Origin: Mesorhizobium plurifarium
Lineage (GTDB): Bacteria > Pseudomonadota > Alphaproteobacteria > Rhizobiales > Rhizobiaceae
Reading direction: 5' to 3'
NCBI GenBank assembly: GCA_000824785.1
Contig: CCNB01000046.1
Location: 220,183-284,182 of the forward strand
DNA length: 64,000 nt
Below, one piece after another: positions 1 through 8,345 of this stretch. The translations under genes and the position numbers were made by a program. Under the pieces are notes generated by a model. It made no database searches, had not been told where the DNA came from, and saw only the letters and a list, made by a program, of their open reading frames with translations. How positions within the stretch are numbered: position 1 is the stretch's first letter; each line of letters begins with the position of its first letter.

Positions 1-270
1 GCCGTCGAGTGGATCGACGATCCAGCGGTGCTGGGCGTCCTCGCCTTCGACGGCGCCGCGCTCCTCCATCAGGAAGGCGTAGCCCGGCCGCGCCTTCGAC
101 AGCTCGGCGAAGACGATCTCCTCGGCCTTGCGGTCGGCCTGGCTGACATAGTCGCCCGGTCCTTTCATCGAGACCTGCAGGTTCTGCACCTCGCCGAAGT
201 CGCGCGACAGCGAGCGGCCGGCCTTCATCGCGGCCTGGACCATGACGTTGAGGAGAGCGGAACGCGCCAT
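1..270 (-). CDS. Inositol monophosphatase family protein (3' end outside window)
   Basis: The first 90 codons are present; the gene runs off the left edge. The translation begins MARSALLNVMVQAAMKAGRS and ends at IVDPLDG, the metal-binding DPLDG-type motif of the inositol monophosphatase/SuhB family, preceded by the EE pair of the MEERG segment that helps bind Mg2+. The family removes phosphate from inositol phosphates or related sugar phosphates, with two or three Mg2+ ions. The ATG is set by a short AGGAA ribosome site and lies 23 nt downstream of the efp stop, so it is probably cotranscribed with efp. The substrate cannot be told from this fragment. Confidence 0.85.
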   Translation of the reverse strand, partial: MARSALLNVMVQAAMKAGRSLSRDFGEVQNLQVSMKGPGDYVSQADRKAEEIVFAELSKARPGYAFLMEERGAVEGEDAQHRWIVDPLDG

Positions 271-293
271 TTTTTATTCCTGCTTTCGGCCGG

Positions 294-860
294 TCAATCT
301 GCGCGGCGCATATAGGTGATTTCGTTGGTGTCGACGACGATGCGCTCGCCGGCCGAGATGAAAGGCGGCACCAGCACGCGGATGCCGTTCTCCAGCACCG
401 CCGGCTTGTAGGAGGAGGCGGCCGTCTGGCCCCGCACCACCGGGTCGGCCTCGGTGATGGTGAGCGTCACCTGGTCGGGCAGCGAAATGCCGATCGGCCG
501 TTCCTCGTAAAGCTGCACCGTCACCATCATGCCGTCCTGCAGGAAAGCGGCGCGCTCGCCGACGAAGTCCTTCGCCAGCTCGAGCTGTTCGTAGCTTTCG
601 GTATCCATGAAGACCAGCGCATCGCCCTGCTCGTAAAGGAAGGAAAAATCCTTCAGGTCGAGCCTGATCTGCTCGACGGTCTCGGCCGAGCGGAAGCGCT
701 CATTGAGCTTGGTGCCGTTGATCAGGTTCTTCAGCTCGACCTGATTGTAGGCGCCGCCCTTGCCGGGCTTGACGGTATTGGTCTTGACCGCCACCCACAG
801 GCCGCCATCGTGCTCGATGACATAGCCGGGGCGGATTTCGCTGCCACTGATCTTGGCCAT
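294..860 (-). CDS. efp: Translation elongation factor P
   Basis: The 188-residue product has the normal EF-P length and starts MAKISGSEIRPGYVIEHDGG. EF-P binds between the P and E sites of the ribosome and relieves stalling at proline runs. The KOW-like N-terminal domain carries PGKGGAY with Lys34 at the tip, the residue that EpmA beta-lysylates in many proteobacteria; the two OB-fold domains follow. An upstream in-frame extension to about 986 is open but has no ribosome site, and its sequence does not look like EF-P, so the ATG at 860 was chosen. The gene sits between the SEL1-repeat gene and the inositol monophosphatase gene on the same strand. Confidence 0.97.
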   Translation of the reverse strand: MAKISGSEIRPGYVIEHDGGLWVAVKTNTVKPGKGGAYNQVELKNLINGTKLNERFRSAETVEQIRLDLKDFSFLYEQGDALVFMDTESYEQLELAKDFVGERAAFLQDGMMVTVQLYEERPIGISLPDQVTLTITEADPVVRGQTAASSYKPAVLENGIRVLVPPFISAGERIVVDTNEITYMRRAD

Positions 861-989
861 GATGAACTGATCCGAGTGAGATTTTTCACGCGCGGGTCGC
901 GCTTTGGCGCCTCCAAGACCACAAATCACGCATAGTGGCAAGGGAGGGGACCCAAGGCGGCCCGGACATGCCGTCCCTGGCGCCACGCG

Positions 990-2153
990 TCAAGGCAGGC
1001 GGTTGGCCTTCTGCAGCGCCTGCTTGGTCTGATCGTCGTCGAGGCCCTGCAGGAAATCGTCCATCCGCGGGTCGATCAGCCCGGCGCGGCGGGCGACGAT
1101 GTACCAGGCGCCGGCGAGGATCAGGTCCGGGTCGGTGCCGATGCCGCCCATATAGAGCTTGGCGAGGCGGTTCTGGGCGGCGACATTGCCGCCTTGCGCC
1201 GCCCGCTTCATCCAGGCAAAGCCCGATTTCAGGTCTCGCCCGCCGCCGCGTCCCTCGATCATCCAGGTGGCGAGGTCGATCTGCGCGGTGTCATAGTTCT
1301 GCCGCGCGGCCTGCGCCAGCAGCATGCGTGCCTGGGCGTCGTCATGCGGCTTGCCGCCGGCCCCGTTGGCATAGAGCTGCGCCATCGCATATTGCGCGTC
1401 GGCAAGGCCGGTGGCGGCCGCGCGCTCATAGTAGACGGCGGCCTTCGCAAGGCCGGCATCGCCGGAATCCTGCTGGACGAGCAGTTGGGCGAAGTTGAAC
1501 TGCGCAAGCCGGTTGCCGGCCTCGGCCGAGGCTTGCATCAGCGCGAAGGCGCCCTTTTCGTCCTTCTTCACGTAACGGCCGTCCAACAGCATCAGCGCAT
1601 ATTGGAACTGCGCCTCCGGCACGCCCTGTTCGGCCGCCAGCGCATACCATTTCGCGGCCTCGGCCGGATTGAGCGGCACACCCAGTCCGCGCGACAGGAT
1701 TTCGGCCACGAGCGTCTCGGCCGCCGGATCGCCGTTCTTGGCGCGCTCCATGGCAAGGTTGTAGGCGGTCTTGTAAAGGCCGCGCTGGAAGGCGCCGTAG
1801 GCGGCGTCCGGCTGCTTGGCGCCGAAGCGGTCGGGATTGACGGTGTCAGCCGATGGCGGCGTCATGGTGGCCGGCTGCGGCAAGGTGTTCTGGATCGGCT
1901 TGTCGATATGCGGGCCGGCGCCGAACCTGCTCGGATCCGGCGCGCCGGTGGCCGGCGCGGCTGTGTCCGGCGTGTCTGCGTTGGGTGTGGCCGTATTCGG
2001 CGTGCCTGCATCCGGCTGGGTTGCGTCGGGTGCGCTCTTGTCCGGCGCATTCGTCTCCGGCCGCGGCTGCGGCAGCGGGACGGTCTCGGCCGCCATCGCG
2101 GCCTGCGCAAGCAGGCCGGCCAGGACCACCAGGCAAGGGCCACGCAGGCGCAT
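990..2153 (-). CDS. Secreted SEL1/TPR-repeat protein
   Basis: A 387-residue protein with an N-terminal signal peptide (MRLRGPCLVVLAGLLAQAAMA, residues 1-21). A Pro/Thr/Asp-rich low-complexity linker of repeated P-D-T/A-x-x-P units follows to about residue 90. The C-terminal part holds at least five SEL1-type repeats of about 36 residues (patterns such as AAKWYALAAEQGVPEAQ and ANGAGGKPHDDAQARM). SEL1 repeats form alpha-alpha superhelices for protein binding; rhizobial members are often periplasmic and linked to envelope or symbiosis functions, but the partner here is unknown. Its ATG lies 1 nt beyond the stop of the thiE-like gene, so the two are translationally coupled. Confidence 0.85.
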   Translation of the reverse strand: MRLRGPCLVVLAGLLAQAAMAAETVPLPQPRPETNAPDKSAPDATQPDAGTPNTATPNADTPDTAAPATGAPDPSRFGAGPHIDKPIQNTLPQPATMTPPSADTVNPDRFGAKQPDAAYGAFQRGLYKTAYNLAMERAKNGDPAAETLVAEILSRGLGVPLNPAEAAKWYALAAEQGVPEAQFQYALMLLDGRYVKKDEKGAFALMQASAEAGNRLAQFNFAQLLVQQDSGDAGLAKAAVYYERAAATGLADAQYAMAQLYANGAGGKPHDDAQARMLLAQAARQNYDTAQIDLATWMIEGRGGGRDLKSGFAWMKRAAQGGNVAAQNRLAKLYMGGIGTDPDLILAGAWYIVARRAGLIDPRMDDFLQGLDDDQTKQALQKANRLP

Positions 2154-2154
2154 G

Positions 2155-2802
2155 TCAGTCCTCGAAACGCGGCGCGGTTTCATCGAGCAGCGCGTTGGCG
2201 GCGGCGATCGCCGCCCGGGGATCGCGACCGTCGGCAAAGACGGCGCTGGACAGCGCCACGAACTCGGCGCCGGTCGCGGCCACCGTCTCGACGGAAGCAA
2301 GCTCGGAGCCGCCCATGACGATGCAGGGGATCGAAATCATCTCCGCCCACCATTCGCCGAGGGCGAGGTTGCGATGATGTGGCTCCGGCTTGTTGTCATA
2401 GCCGAAACGGCCGAAGAACATGTAGTCGGGCCGCTCCTCGCCCAGCTCCAGCGCCTCGTCGCGGGTCTTGGCGCCGCCGGCGCCGACCATCATCTTGCCG
2501 GCCAGGCGCTCGATCGTCTCGGCGAGCTCCCGGGGTTTGGCTTCGACATGGATGCCGTCGGCCTGGACGCGCCCGGCGATGCGGCTGTCGCCGGCGACGA
2601 TGACGGCGATGCCGGCGCCTTGGGCGATCGGCACGATCCTCTCGGCGAAGGCCTGGAAGGAAGCGTCGTCCATGCCGTTGTCGGGCAGGATCAGCGAGGC
2701 GATGTCGCCGCCCTCGAAGGCCGCGCAGATCTGCTCCGCCGGCACGAGCGGCGGCGCGATCAGCACGATACGGCAGCGGTTGGGCGGGTTTGCGTCGTTC
2801 AT
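2155..2802 (-). CDS. Thiamine-phosphate synthase-like protein
   Basis: A 215-residue TIM-barrel protein of the TenI/ThiE family. It has an N-terminal CRIVLIAPPLVPAEQ strand, a GIHVEAKP-like segment where ThiE enzymes read GVHLGQ, and a C-terminal phosphate-binding region (IVMGGSELASVETVAATGAE). Genuine ThiE joins HMP-PP to thiazole phosphate to make thiamine phosphate. The motifs here are diverged (no canonical GQxD), so it may be a ThiE paralogue, as is common in rhizobia near efp, rather than the main biosynthetic enzyme. The ATG at 2802 was preferred to upstream extensions without family similarity. Confidence 0.75.
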   Translation of the reverse strand: MNDANPPNRCRIVLIAPPLVPAEQICAAFEGGDIASLILPDNGMDDASFQAFAERIVPIAQGAGIAVIVAGDSRIAGRVQADGIHVEAKPRELAETIERLAGKMMVGAGGAKTRDEALELGEERPDYMFFGRFGYDNKPEPHHRNLALGEWWAEMISIPCIVMGGSELASVETVAATGAEFVALSSAVFADGRDPRAAIAAANALLDETAPRFED

Positions 2803-3013
2803 TGGCCTTCGATCCCGGTTTCGCCTATGCCGGGCGAACATGGTTGCATTGCGGCATAGAGCAAAGGGAGCGGCTTGAACAGTCGGCCGCGCGGGGGCCG
2901 CGGCCAAAATGCTTAACCATTGCTGCGGCTTGCGTCGCCTTTCGGGTTTCGCGGAGGGCGTTGGAAGCCGAGAGGCCGTCCGCTAAATACCCGGCAAGAG
3001 CAGGAACAGGCAC

Positions 3014-3745
3014 ATGGCGCAAAACATCTACGACCGTCCGGAATTCTTCGAAGGCTATAGCCGCCTCGGCCGCTCGGTCGAGGGCCTGGACGGTGCGCCC
3101 GAATGGCCGGCGCTGCGCGCCATGCTGCCCGACGTCGATGGCTTGCGCGTCGTCGATCTCGGCTGCGGCTTCGGCTGGTTCTGCCGCTGGGCGCGCGCGC
3201 ATGGCGCGAGCGAGGTCCTCGGCCTCGACCTGTCGGAAAAGATGCTTGCGCGGGCACGCGCCGCCGGCGCCGATGATGCCCTCACCTACCGGCGCGCCGA
3301 CCTCGATGAGCTCAGTCTGCCGAAGGCGCGCTTCAACCTCGCCTACAGCTCGCTTGCCTTGCACTATGTCGGCGATGCCGCGCGCCTGTTCGCGACCGTC
3401 CACCAGGCCCTGGTTCCAGGCGGAGCCTTCGTCTTCTCGACGGAACATCCGATCTATATGGCGCCGACCAACCCGGGTTGGTCCGTCGATGCCGCGGGCC
3501 GGAAGACATGGCCGGTCGACCGGTATCTGGTCGAGGGACCGCGCACCACCGACTGGTTCACCAAGGGCGTGGTCAAGCATCACCGCACCATCGGCACCAC
3601 GCTGAATTTGCTGATCCAGGCCGGCTTCGCCATCGGGCATGTCGAGGAATTCCGTCCGACGGACGCGCAGATCGCCGCCCGGCCGGAACTGGCCGAAGAG
3701 CTCGAGCGGCCGATGTTCCTGCTGGTCCAGGCGCGGCGAAGCTAG
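3014..3745 (+). CDS. Class I SAM-dependent methyltransferase
   Basis: A 243-residue Rossmann-fold methyltransferase. Motif I is VVDLGCGFGWF (about residues 44-54), followed by the acidic end of strand beta-2 (VLGLDLSEKML) and the motif IV region FNLAYSSLALHY. The C-terminal third (FSTEHPIYMAPTNPGW) matches the small-molecule methyltransferase group seen in many alphaproteobacteria; the substrate is unknown. It is divergent from the thiE-like gene across a 211-bp gap and stands alone, with the next plus-strand gene a decayed GFA-family gene. The start is the ATG after AGGAACAGGCAC. Confidence 0.9.
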   Translation: MAQNIYDRPEFFEGYSRLGRSVEGLDGAPEWPALRAMLPDVDGLRVVDLGCGFGWFCRWARAHGASEVLGLDLSEKMLARARAAGADDALTYRRADLDELSLPKARFNLAYSSLALHYVGDAARLFATVHQALVPGGAFVFSTEHPIYMAPTNPGWSVDAAGRKTWPVDRYLVEGPRTTDWFTKGVVKHHRTIGTTLNLLIQAGFAIGHVEEFRPTDAQIAARPELAEELERPMFLLVQARRS

Positions 3746-3856
3746 TCGCCAGCTCCGAATGTCGGGATCAGGCGCCAGTCCGGCGCATTCCTTGGCGACT
3801 CCCGCGCGTACCCCGCACTAGTCTGAGCCGTCGTTGCTGCCTCGAGGAGGTTTCGC

Positions 3857-4254
3857 ATGCGTGGTCGTTGCTTTTGCGGCGCAATTGCTTTTGAAGTCGA
3901 TGGCCCGGCACAGGCCTGCGTGGTCTGCCATTGTGAAAGTTGCCGGCGGCAGTGTTCCGCGCCGATGACAACCTACATTGGCGTCTGGACGGCCAGTGGC
4001 GATGGCTGGGCAAGCCACCGAAGGTGTTCAACTCTTCTCCCGGCGTGGAAAGAACATTTTGCGATCACTGCGGTTCGCCGCTTTCCTTCCGCTCAAAGAA
4101 CATGTCCGGCGTCATGCATTTCTTTGCCGCGGCGATGGCGGAGCCGGAAAAGTTTGCGCCTACGCTGCATGTCGCTTTCGAGGAGAAGCTGCCTTGGCTG
4201 ATGCTCGCCGACGGACTGCCGACACGCTTTGGGCCTGACTATACGAAGGGCTAG
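3857..4254 (+). pseudogene. Frameshifted GFA/CENP-V family zinc protein
   Basis: Two overlapping reading frames together give one glutathione-dependent formaldehyde-activating (GFA/CENP-V) domain. The first frame starts MRGRCFCGAIAFEVDG and carries the Cys-x-Cys and CHCESC zinc ligands, but loses similarity after PMTTYIGV near position 3980. The next frame, one base back, continues with RLDGQWRWLGKPPKVF, then FCDHCGSPL (the last zinc cysteines) and a normal C-terminus ending at the TAG at 4252-4254. A one-base deletion (or two-base insertion) near 3975-3990 explains this. It is either a recent pseudogene or a sequencing error. Confidence 0.75.
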
Positions 4255-4421
4255 GTGTCAGCTCCCGAGCGTGATGGTGCATCATCAAGCTGAGTCGTCA
4301 GGATGAGGAAGCCCAATATCGGGCCGGCATAGCGGATGCCGGCATTGGCATTAATGACTATCCCGGCGGCGCTGTTCTGCGCTATGGCTGGGTTCCCGCC
4401 TTCTCCAACCTTCCTTTGCCG

Positions 4422-5183
4422 ATGTCAGGCCTGCTCAGCGATCCGTGGTTCTATGCCGCCGCCATTCCGGCGGTGATCCTTGTCGGCATGTCGAAAGGCG
4501 GCTTCGGCGGCGCCGTCGGCTTCGTCGGCGTGCCGCTGATGGCGCTGGCCATGCCGCCGGTTCAGGCGGCCGCCATCCTGCTGCCGATCCTGTGCCTGAT
4601 GGACATCGTTTCGGTGTGGACCTGGTGGGGCGTCTACGACCGCAAGATGCTGGTCGATATGATGCCTGGCGCCGTCATCGGCATCGGGCTCGGCTGGCTG
4701 ACCGCGGCTCTGGTCACCGAGGAGATGGTGCGGCTGATCGTCGGCGCCGTCGCGCTGGTGTTCGTGCTGCGCTGGATCTACCTGCAGTTCCGCCACGGCG
4801 CCGACCATGCGGCGGAGCCGAACCGCGTCGCCGCCGCCTTCTGGGGCACGGTCGCCGGCTTCACCAGCTTCGTCGCCCATGTCGGCGGTCCGCCCTTCCA
4901 GGTCTATGCGTTGCCGATCCGGCTCGATCCGAAGGTGCTGTCGGGAACCGCGGCGATCTTCTTTGCCGCCACCAATGCGCTGAAGCTCGTCCCCTATTTC
5001 GCGCTTGGCCAGTTCGACGCCACCAACCTGATCGCGTCGGCCGCGCTGATGCCGCTGGCGCCGTTGTCGACGATCGCCGGCGCCTGGCTGGTGCGCCGCA
5101 TGCGGCCTGAAGTCTTCTATCCGTTCACCTACGCCACCGTCGCGGTGGTCGCCGTCAAGCTGCTGTGGGACGGCTTGATGTAG
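4422..5183 (+). CDS. TauE/SafE family membrane exporter
   Basis: A 253-residue integral membrane protein with about eight hydrophobic segments arranged as two halves. The N-terminal half contains GMSKGGFGGAVGFVGVPLMA and the second half a related loop, TSFVAHVGGPPFQVYALP, the duplicated signature of the TauE/SafE (DUF81) family. Members are thought to export sulfite, sulfoacetate or other small anions; the substrate here is unknown. The ATG at 4422 was preferred to the in-frame TTG two codons upstream. The upstream bases 4275-4421 stay open in the same frame but have no start codon. Confidence 0.88.
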   Translation: MSGLLSDPWFYAAAIPAVILVGMSKGGFGGAVGFVGVPLMALAMPPVQAAAILLPILCLMDIVSVWTWWGVYDRKMLVDMMPGAVIGIGLGWLTAALVTEEMVRLIVGAVALVFVLRWIYLQFRHGADHAAEPNRVAAAFWGTVAGFTSFVAHVGGPPFQVYALPIRLDPKVLSGTAAIFFAATNALKLVPYFALGQFDATNLIASAALMPLAPLSTIAGAWLVRRMRPEVFYPFTYATVAVVAVKLLWDGLM

Positions 5184-5220
5184 AAGCGAAGCGGCCATCC
5201 TGCCGCCTCGCTCCAGACAA

Positions 5221-5772
5221 TCAGGCGGCGCTCGGCACCATCTGGCGGCTGCCGCCGAAGGCGAGCGCGGCGCCCAGCGCAACCACCATCGCCATGCCGG
5301 CAAGAACGCCGATGTCGTGCAAAGTGGGCTTCAGCACCATGTCGGCGATGATTACCAGCATCACCGCGTAGTCGAGGCGCGCCCAGCTCATCATGCGCTG
5401 ACCGATAGCGAGAACGGCAGGCGTCACGCCGTCCTTGGCGACCATGGCGCCCATGCGCTCGCCGGTAGGCTTGAAGACCAGCATGCCGATCGAGAAGGTC
5501 GTTGCATAGCCGACGAGGCCGATGACGATCCACAGCTCGGTGAAGCCGACCCAGAAGCCGCACATGATCAGCCCGAAGACCAGCGTCAGCATCGACATCG
5601 GCGCGAAGAACCTGCCACCGAGCTGTCCGCTGGCGCGCATTGCCAGCAGCTTGTCCTCGATGTTGCCGGCGCGCTCGGCCAGCACGCCGAGCAGAAACAG
5701 CACGAAGCCGCCGCCGACCCACAAAACAGCTGAAACGACGTGAAGGAATTTGACGATCGAATACCAATCCAT
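5221..5772 (-). CDS. DUF2269 family integral membrane protein
   Basis: A 183-residue membrane protein beginning MDWYSIVKFLHVVSAVLWVG. It has four to five predicted transmembrane helices and the FLHVVSAVLWVGGG signature of DUF2269 and related CopD-like heme-protein families. An N-terminal His (in FLHVVS) and basic/aromatic residues could bind heme, but no function is established. The ATG at 5772 was chosen because the longer open frame to 5889 adds a non-conserved, Ala/Arg-rich extension. It converges with the TauE/SafE gene, only 37 bp away. Confidence 0.8.
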   Translation of the reverse strand: MDWYSIVKFLHVVSAVLWVGGGFVLFLLGVLAERAGNIEDKLLAMRASGQLGGRFFAPMSMLTLVFGLIMCGFWVGFTELWIVIGLVGYATTFSIGMLVFKPTGERMGAMVAKDGVTPAVLAIGQRMMSWARLDYAVMLVIIADMVLKPTLHDIGVLAGMAMVVALGAALAFGGSRQMVPSAA

Positions 5773-6006
5773 GGTTTGCTCCCGGATATCCCGCGTGATT
5801 TCAAGGGGCGCGGATCTGCGCGCCGCTTCAGAGGAGCGGGCTTTTGCGCGTCGCGCGTTTCGGAACGATGTCGCGGCAGCAGCCAACATGTTACCGGCGG
5901 CTACGATCGGCGCTCGAAAATCCGGTTTTCAGACGATCCCGGGAAGCGGAGCCGCTGTCCTGTTCCGGCACAGGAAAGCGCGTTCGCTTAAAAAATCGCC
6001 GCCGCG

Positions 6007-6021
6007 TTAAGGGTTCATTAA
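6007..6021 (+). promoter_or_regulatory. CtrA box before candidate small RNA
   Basis: TTAA (6007-6010), seven bases, TTAA (6018-6021) is an exact match to the alphaproteobacterial CtrA site TTAA-N7-TTAA. It covers the position expected for a -35 element; TACTAT at 6036-6041 fits a -10 element with a 17-base spacer, predicting transcription from about 6048. Confidence 0.65.
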
Positions 6022-6047
6022 GCTTTACGGGCGTTTACTATGCCCAT

Positions 6048-6146
6048 CCAGTTTTGCTGGATTCTTACCGAGTGGTTGGAGCCACTTTGTTTGACGCCTC
6101 CCTGTTAAACTCCTGAGAGCCGCCTTATCCGCGGCTCTTTTTTTGT
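6048..6146 (+). ncRNA. Candidate CtrA-controlled small RNA (about 97 nt)
   Basis: No convincing protein is encoded in the 559-base gap between the DUF2269 gene and rcdA, but a compact RNA gene can be read. It starts after a CtrA box and -10 element and folds into a small hairpin (CCAG/CTGG, 6048-6060), a second hairpin (AGTGG/CCACT, 6071-6086) and a CU-rich single-stranded stretch (6091-6115) with CCTCCC and CTCCT. It ends in a strong intrinsic terminator with seven T residues. CU-rich loops able to pair with Shine-Dalgarno sequences are typical of trans-acting rhizobial small RNAs. Identity with a known family such as the CtrA-linked GspR of Sinorhizobium could not be tested. The rest of the gap shows only the rcdA CtrA box. 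Confidence 0.55.
6116..6144 (+). terminator. Intrinsic terminator of candidate small RNA
   Basis: AGAGCCGC (6116-6123) pairs perfectly with GCGGCTCT (6131-6138) around a seven-base loop and runs into seven T residues (6138-6144). No protein gene on the plus strand ends here, which implies a noncoding transcript. Confidence 0.85.
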
Positions 6147-6201
6147 CCGTTGGCGACAAGCCGGCGCCATCCGTCGGCGGACGGCTGCAACGCGGCCGGC
6201 G

Positions 6202-6216
6202 TTAACCGTTTGTTAA
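6202..6216 (+). promoter_or_regulatory. CtrA box upstream of rcdA
   Basis: TTAA-CCGTTTG-TTAA is an exact TTAA-N7-TTAA CtrA site, 116 bases upstream of the rcdA ATG. In Caulobacter rcdA belongs to the CtrA regulon, so the site fits the gene. Confidence 0.65.
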
Positions 6217-6331
6217 ACATGTGCTTGCCTTCATGGGCGTCGAAGCGCATTTTCAAGCCTCAGTCATTTAAGGGTGCGGCCGTGTCGGCAAGGATTGCCG
6301 AATCGGCTGGCGGCAGTGCAGGGGCGTATCG

Positions 6332-6862
6332 ATGAACGAGCCTTCGAAGGGCAGCGCGAAAACCGTCAAGCTGGCGGAGCGCCGGGTTTTCTCCCAATCC
6401 TTCAAGCCGCTCTACCAGGAAGGCATGGGGCTGGTCGAGCAGGCCGCCGAGTATCTCGATGGCAAGGGCAGGCTCGAAGCCAAGAAATTGTCGCGCACGG
6501 CCGCGACCCTCTATGCGGCCGAGTCGATGCGGCTGACCACGAGGCTGATGCAGGTCGCCTCCTGGCTGCTTTTGCAGCGGGCGGCGAATTCCGGCGAGAT
6601 GACGCGCGATCAGGTGGCCTCGGAGAAGTCCAAGGTACGGCTCGACACGGCGTCCGCGCATGACGAGGCGCTTGGCTGGAACGAGCTACCCAAAGATTTT
6701 CTGGACCTCGTGACGCGCTCGCTGCGCCTGCAGTCGCTGGTGCGGCGCATGGACGAGGAAATCTATGGCGGCGTCATCAGCGACACGCATGCACCCGGGC
6801 GGCGGGCCAACCCGGTTTCCGACCAGATCAGCCTTTTGAACACGGCGTTCGCGCGCGGCTGA
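6332..6862 (+). CDS. rcdA: RcdA-type CtrA degradation adaptor (DUF1465)
   Basis: A 176-residue soluble protein matching the DUF1465/RcdA family in length and pattern: VKLAERRVFSQSFKPLYQEG, then VEQAAEYLDGKGR and a long helical stretch LSRTAATLYAAESMRLTTRL. In Caulobacter RcdA is an adaptor in the hierarchy that delivers CtrA and other substrates to ClpXP via CpdR and PopA. A perfect CtrA box lies upstream, suggesting feedback of CtrA on its own turnover. The disordered C-terminal tail (about 20 residues) resembles that of family members. Assignment rests on remembered family pattern. Confidence 0.82.
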   Translation: MNEPSKGSAKTVKLAERRVFSQSFKPLYQEGMGLVEQAAEYLDGKGRLEAKKLSRTAATLYAAESMRLTTRLMQVASWLLLQRAANSGEMTRDQVASEKSKVRLDTASAHDEALGWNELPKDFLDLVTRSLRLQSLVRRMDEEIYGGVISDTHAPGRRANPVSDQISLLNTAFARG

Positions 6863-7147
6863 CATCGCGTTTGCAACGATAGCGTCGCGCAGAATCGGTC
6901 CCTCACCGAGCCGAGACTTGACGAGCCGTTCTGGCTGCAAATCGAGCGCCTGCGATTCTGATTGCGCTCGATAATTGCGGCAGCCATCATCGCATTTGAA
7001 GACGAAGCCGGCCTTTGCGGGGAATATGACCCTTGCCTTGAAGCGACGCGACCCTAGTTGGGGCCGTTCGCCGCAGCCGGGTCGACCGAGCCGGTTCTGC
7101 AGGAATCACCGTCACTGTGACCAAAGCAGATTGCGAGGCTTGATCCC

Positions 7148-8212
7148 GTGCATTCGCCATTGGACCGCATTCCGGTATCGATCATCATCCCCAACTATAA
7201 TTACGAGCAGTTCCTGGGACGCGCCATCGACAGCGCGTTGGAGCAGGATCACCGAAATGTCGAGGTCGTGGTCGTCGACGACGCATCGACGGACGCGTCG
7301 GTGGCCGTCATCGAATCCTACGGCGACAAGATCCGTCCGTGCCTCAGGCGCAGGAATGGCGGGCATGGTGCCGCGTTCAATACCGGGTTCGAGGCGAGCA
7401 CCGGGGAGATCATTCTTTTTCTCGACGCCGACGATTATCTCTATCCGAACGCCGTCTCCGAGGTCCTGGACGAGTGGGACGCGGATGTCGCCCAGGCGCA
7501 ATTCCGACTGCATCTCGTCGATGAGAACCAGCATATCAAGGATGTCTTTCCCCCTCCGGAACAGCCGTTCGATTCAGGCGACGTCGTTCCGGAATTGTTG
7601 CGTAAGGGGCGGTACCGGACGACGGTGACAAGCGGGCTGGCGTTCGACCGCGAGGCGCTGGAACCGATAATGCCCATGCCTGAAAGCGATTTCCGGCAAG
7701 GCGCCGACGGCTATCTCGCGACGCTCGCGCCGCTGCACGGAGAGGTGAAAGCCATCGACACCTGCCTTGGCGCCTACCGCATCCACGGCTCCAACCATTC
7801 GGTCTTTGCCGAAAAGCTTGCCGAGCGGGCGCGCTGGCGCGTCGAGCATGACTTCCGCCGCCTCGAAGCCTTATCCGACCGGGCGGCCGAGATCGGTTTG
7901 ACCGTGCCAGCGGATGCCGGCCTTCACGATCCGGTTCATCTGGAAGAGCGGCTGGCTTCGCTCTGCGTCGACGAGCCCCAGCATCCGGTTGAAACCGACT
8001 CCCGGCTGGGACTGGCAAGAGCGGGTGCTACTGCCAGCCTGGAAATGAACGCATCCTGGCGGCGGCGGGCCACCCTGGCGGCCTGGTTCCTTAGCATCGG
8101 AATCCTGCCGCGGCGCATGGGCAATGCGGTCCTGGCGTGGAAGCTGGTCGCATCGTCCAGGCCGGCATTCCTCACGCGGCTGTCGAAAACCATCCGTCGC
8201 GTGACGAATTAG
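7148..8212 (+). CDS. Family 2 glycosyltransferase
   Basis: A 354-residue GT-A fold transferase. The N-terminus has the nucleotide-binding strand SIIIPNYNYEQFLGRAIDS, VVVVDDASTDAS and the metal-binding DADDYLYP (DxD) motif near residue 100, all hallmarks of GT2 enzymes that move a sugar from UDP- or GDP-sugar. A conserved TSGLAFDREAL segment and a YRIHGSNHS motif follow, as in enzymes of exopolysaccharide or O-antigen synthesis. The last about 120 residues are less conserved and carry a weakly hydrophobic basic stretch. The start is GTG. It is a lone gene between rcdA and ruvC; acceptor unknown. Confidence 0.88.
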   Translation: MHSPLDRIPVSIIIPNYNYEQFLGRAIDSALEQDHRNVEVVVVDDASTDASVAVIESYGDKIRPCLRRRNGGHGAAFNTGFEASTGEIILFLDADDYLYPNAVSEVLDEWDADVAQAQFRLHLVDENQHIKDVFPPPEQPFDSGDVVPELLRKGRYRTTVTSGLAFDREALEPIMPMPESDFRQGADGYLATLAPLHGEVKAIDTCLGAYRIHGSNHSVFAEKLAERARWRVEHDFRRLEALSDRAAEIGLTVPADAGLHDPVHLEERLASLCVDEPQHPVETDSRLGLARAGATASLEMNASWRRRATLAAWFLSIGILPRRMGNAVLAWKLVASSRPAFLTRLSKTIRRVTN

Positions 8213-8287
8213 AGCCTGGGATTGGACGGGCTAGCCCGCGACCGCCGGTTCGATCGGCTTTTCGGCTGCGTTCTTGAGGTCGCAATT

Positions 8288-8302
8288 GTTTCCGGTTTGT
8301 TC
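8288..8302 (+). promoter_or_regulatory. Probable LexA (SOS) box before ruvC
   Basis: GTTT-N7-GTTC lies 43 bases before the ruvC ATG and differs by one base from the alphaproteobacterial SOS box GTTC-N7-GTTC. ruv genes are common LexA targets. Confidence 0.45.
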
Positions 8303-8345
8303 ACATTTTGCTGGCATCGCTTGCCGCCACGGCTAGACTTGGCAC

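Noticed and set aside
4275..4421. In-frame coding-like extension upstream of the TauE/SafE gene
   Set aside because: It stays open after a TGA at 4272 but has no ATG, GTG or TTG until 4416, and its residues are not membrane-like.
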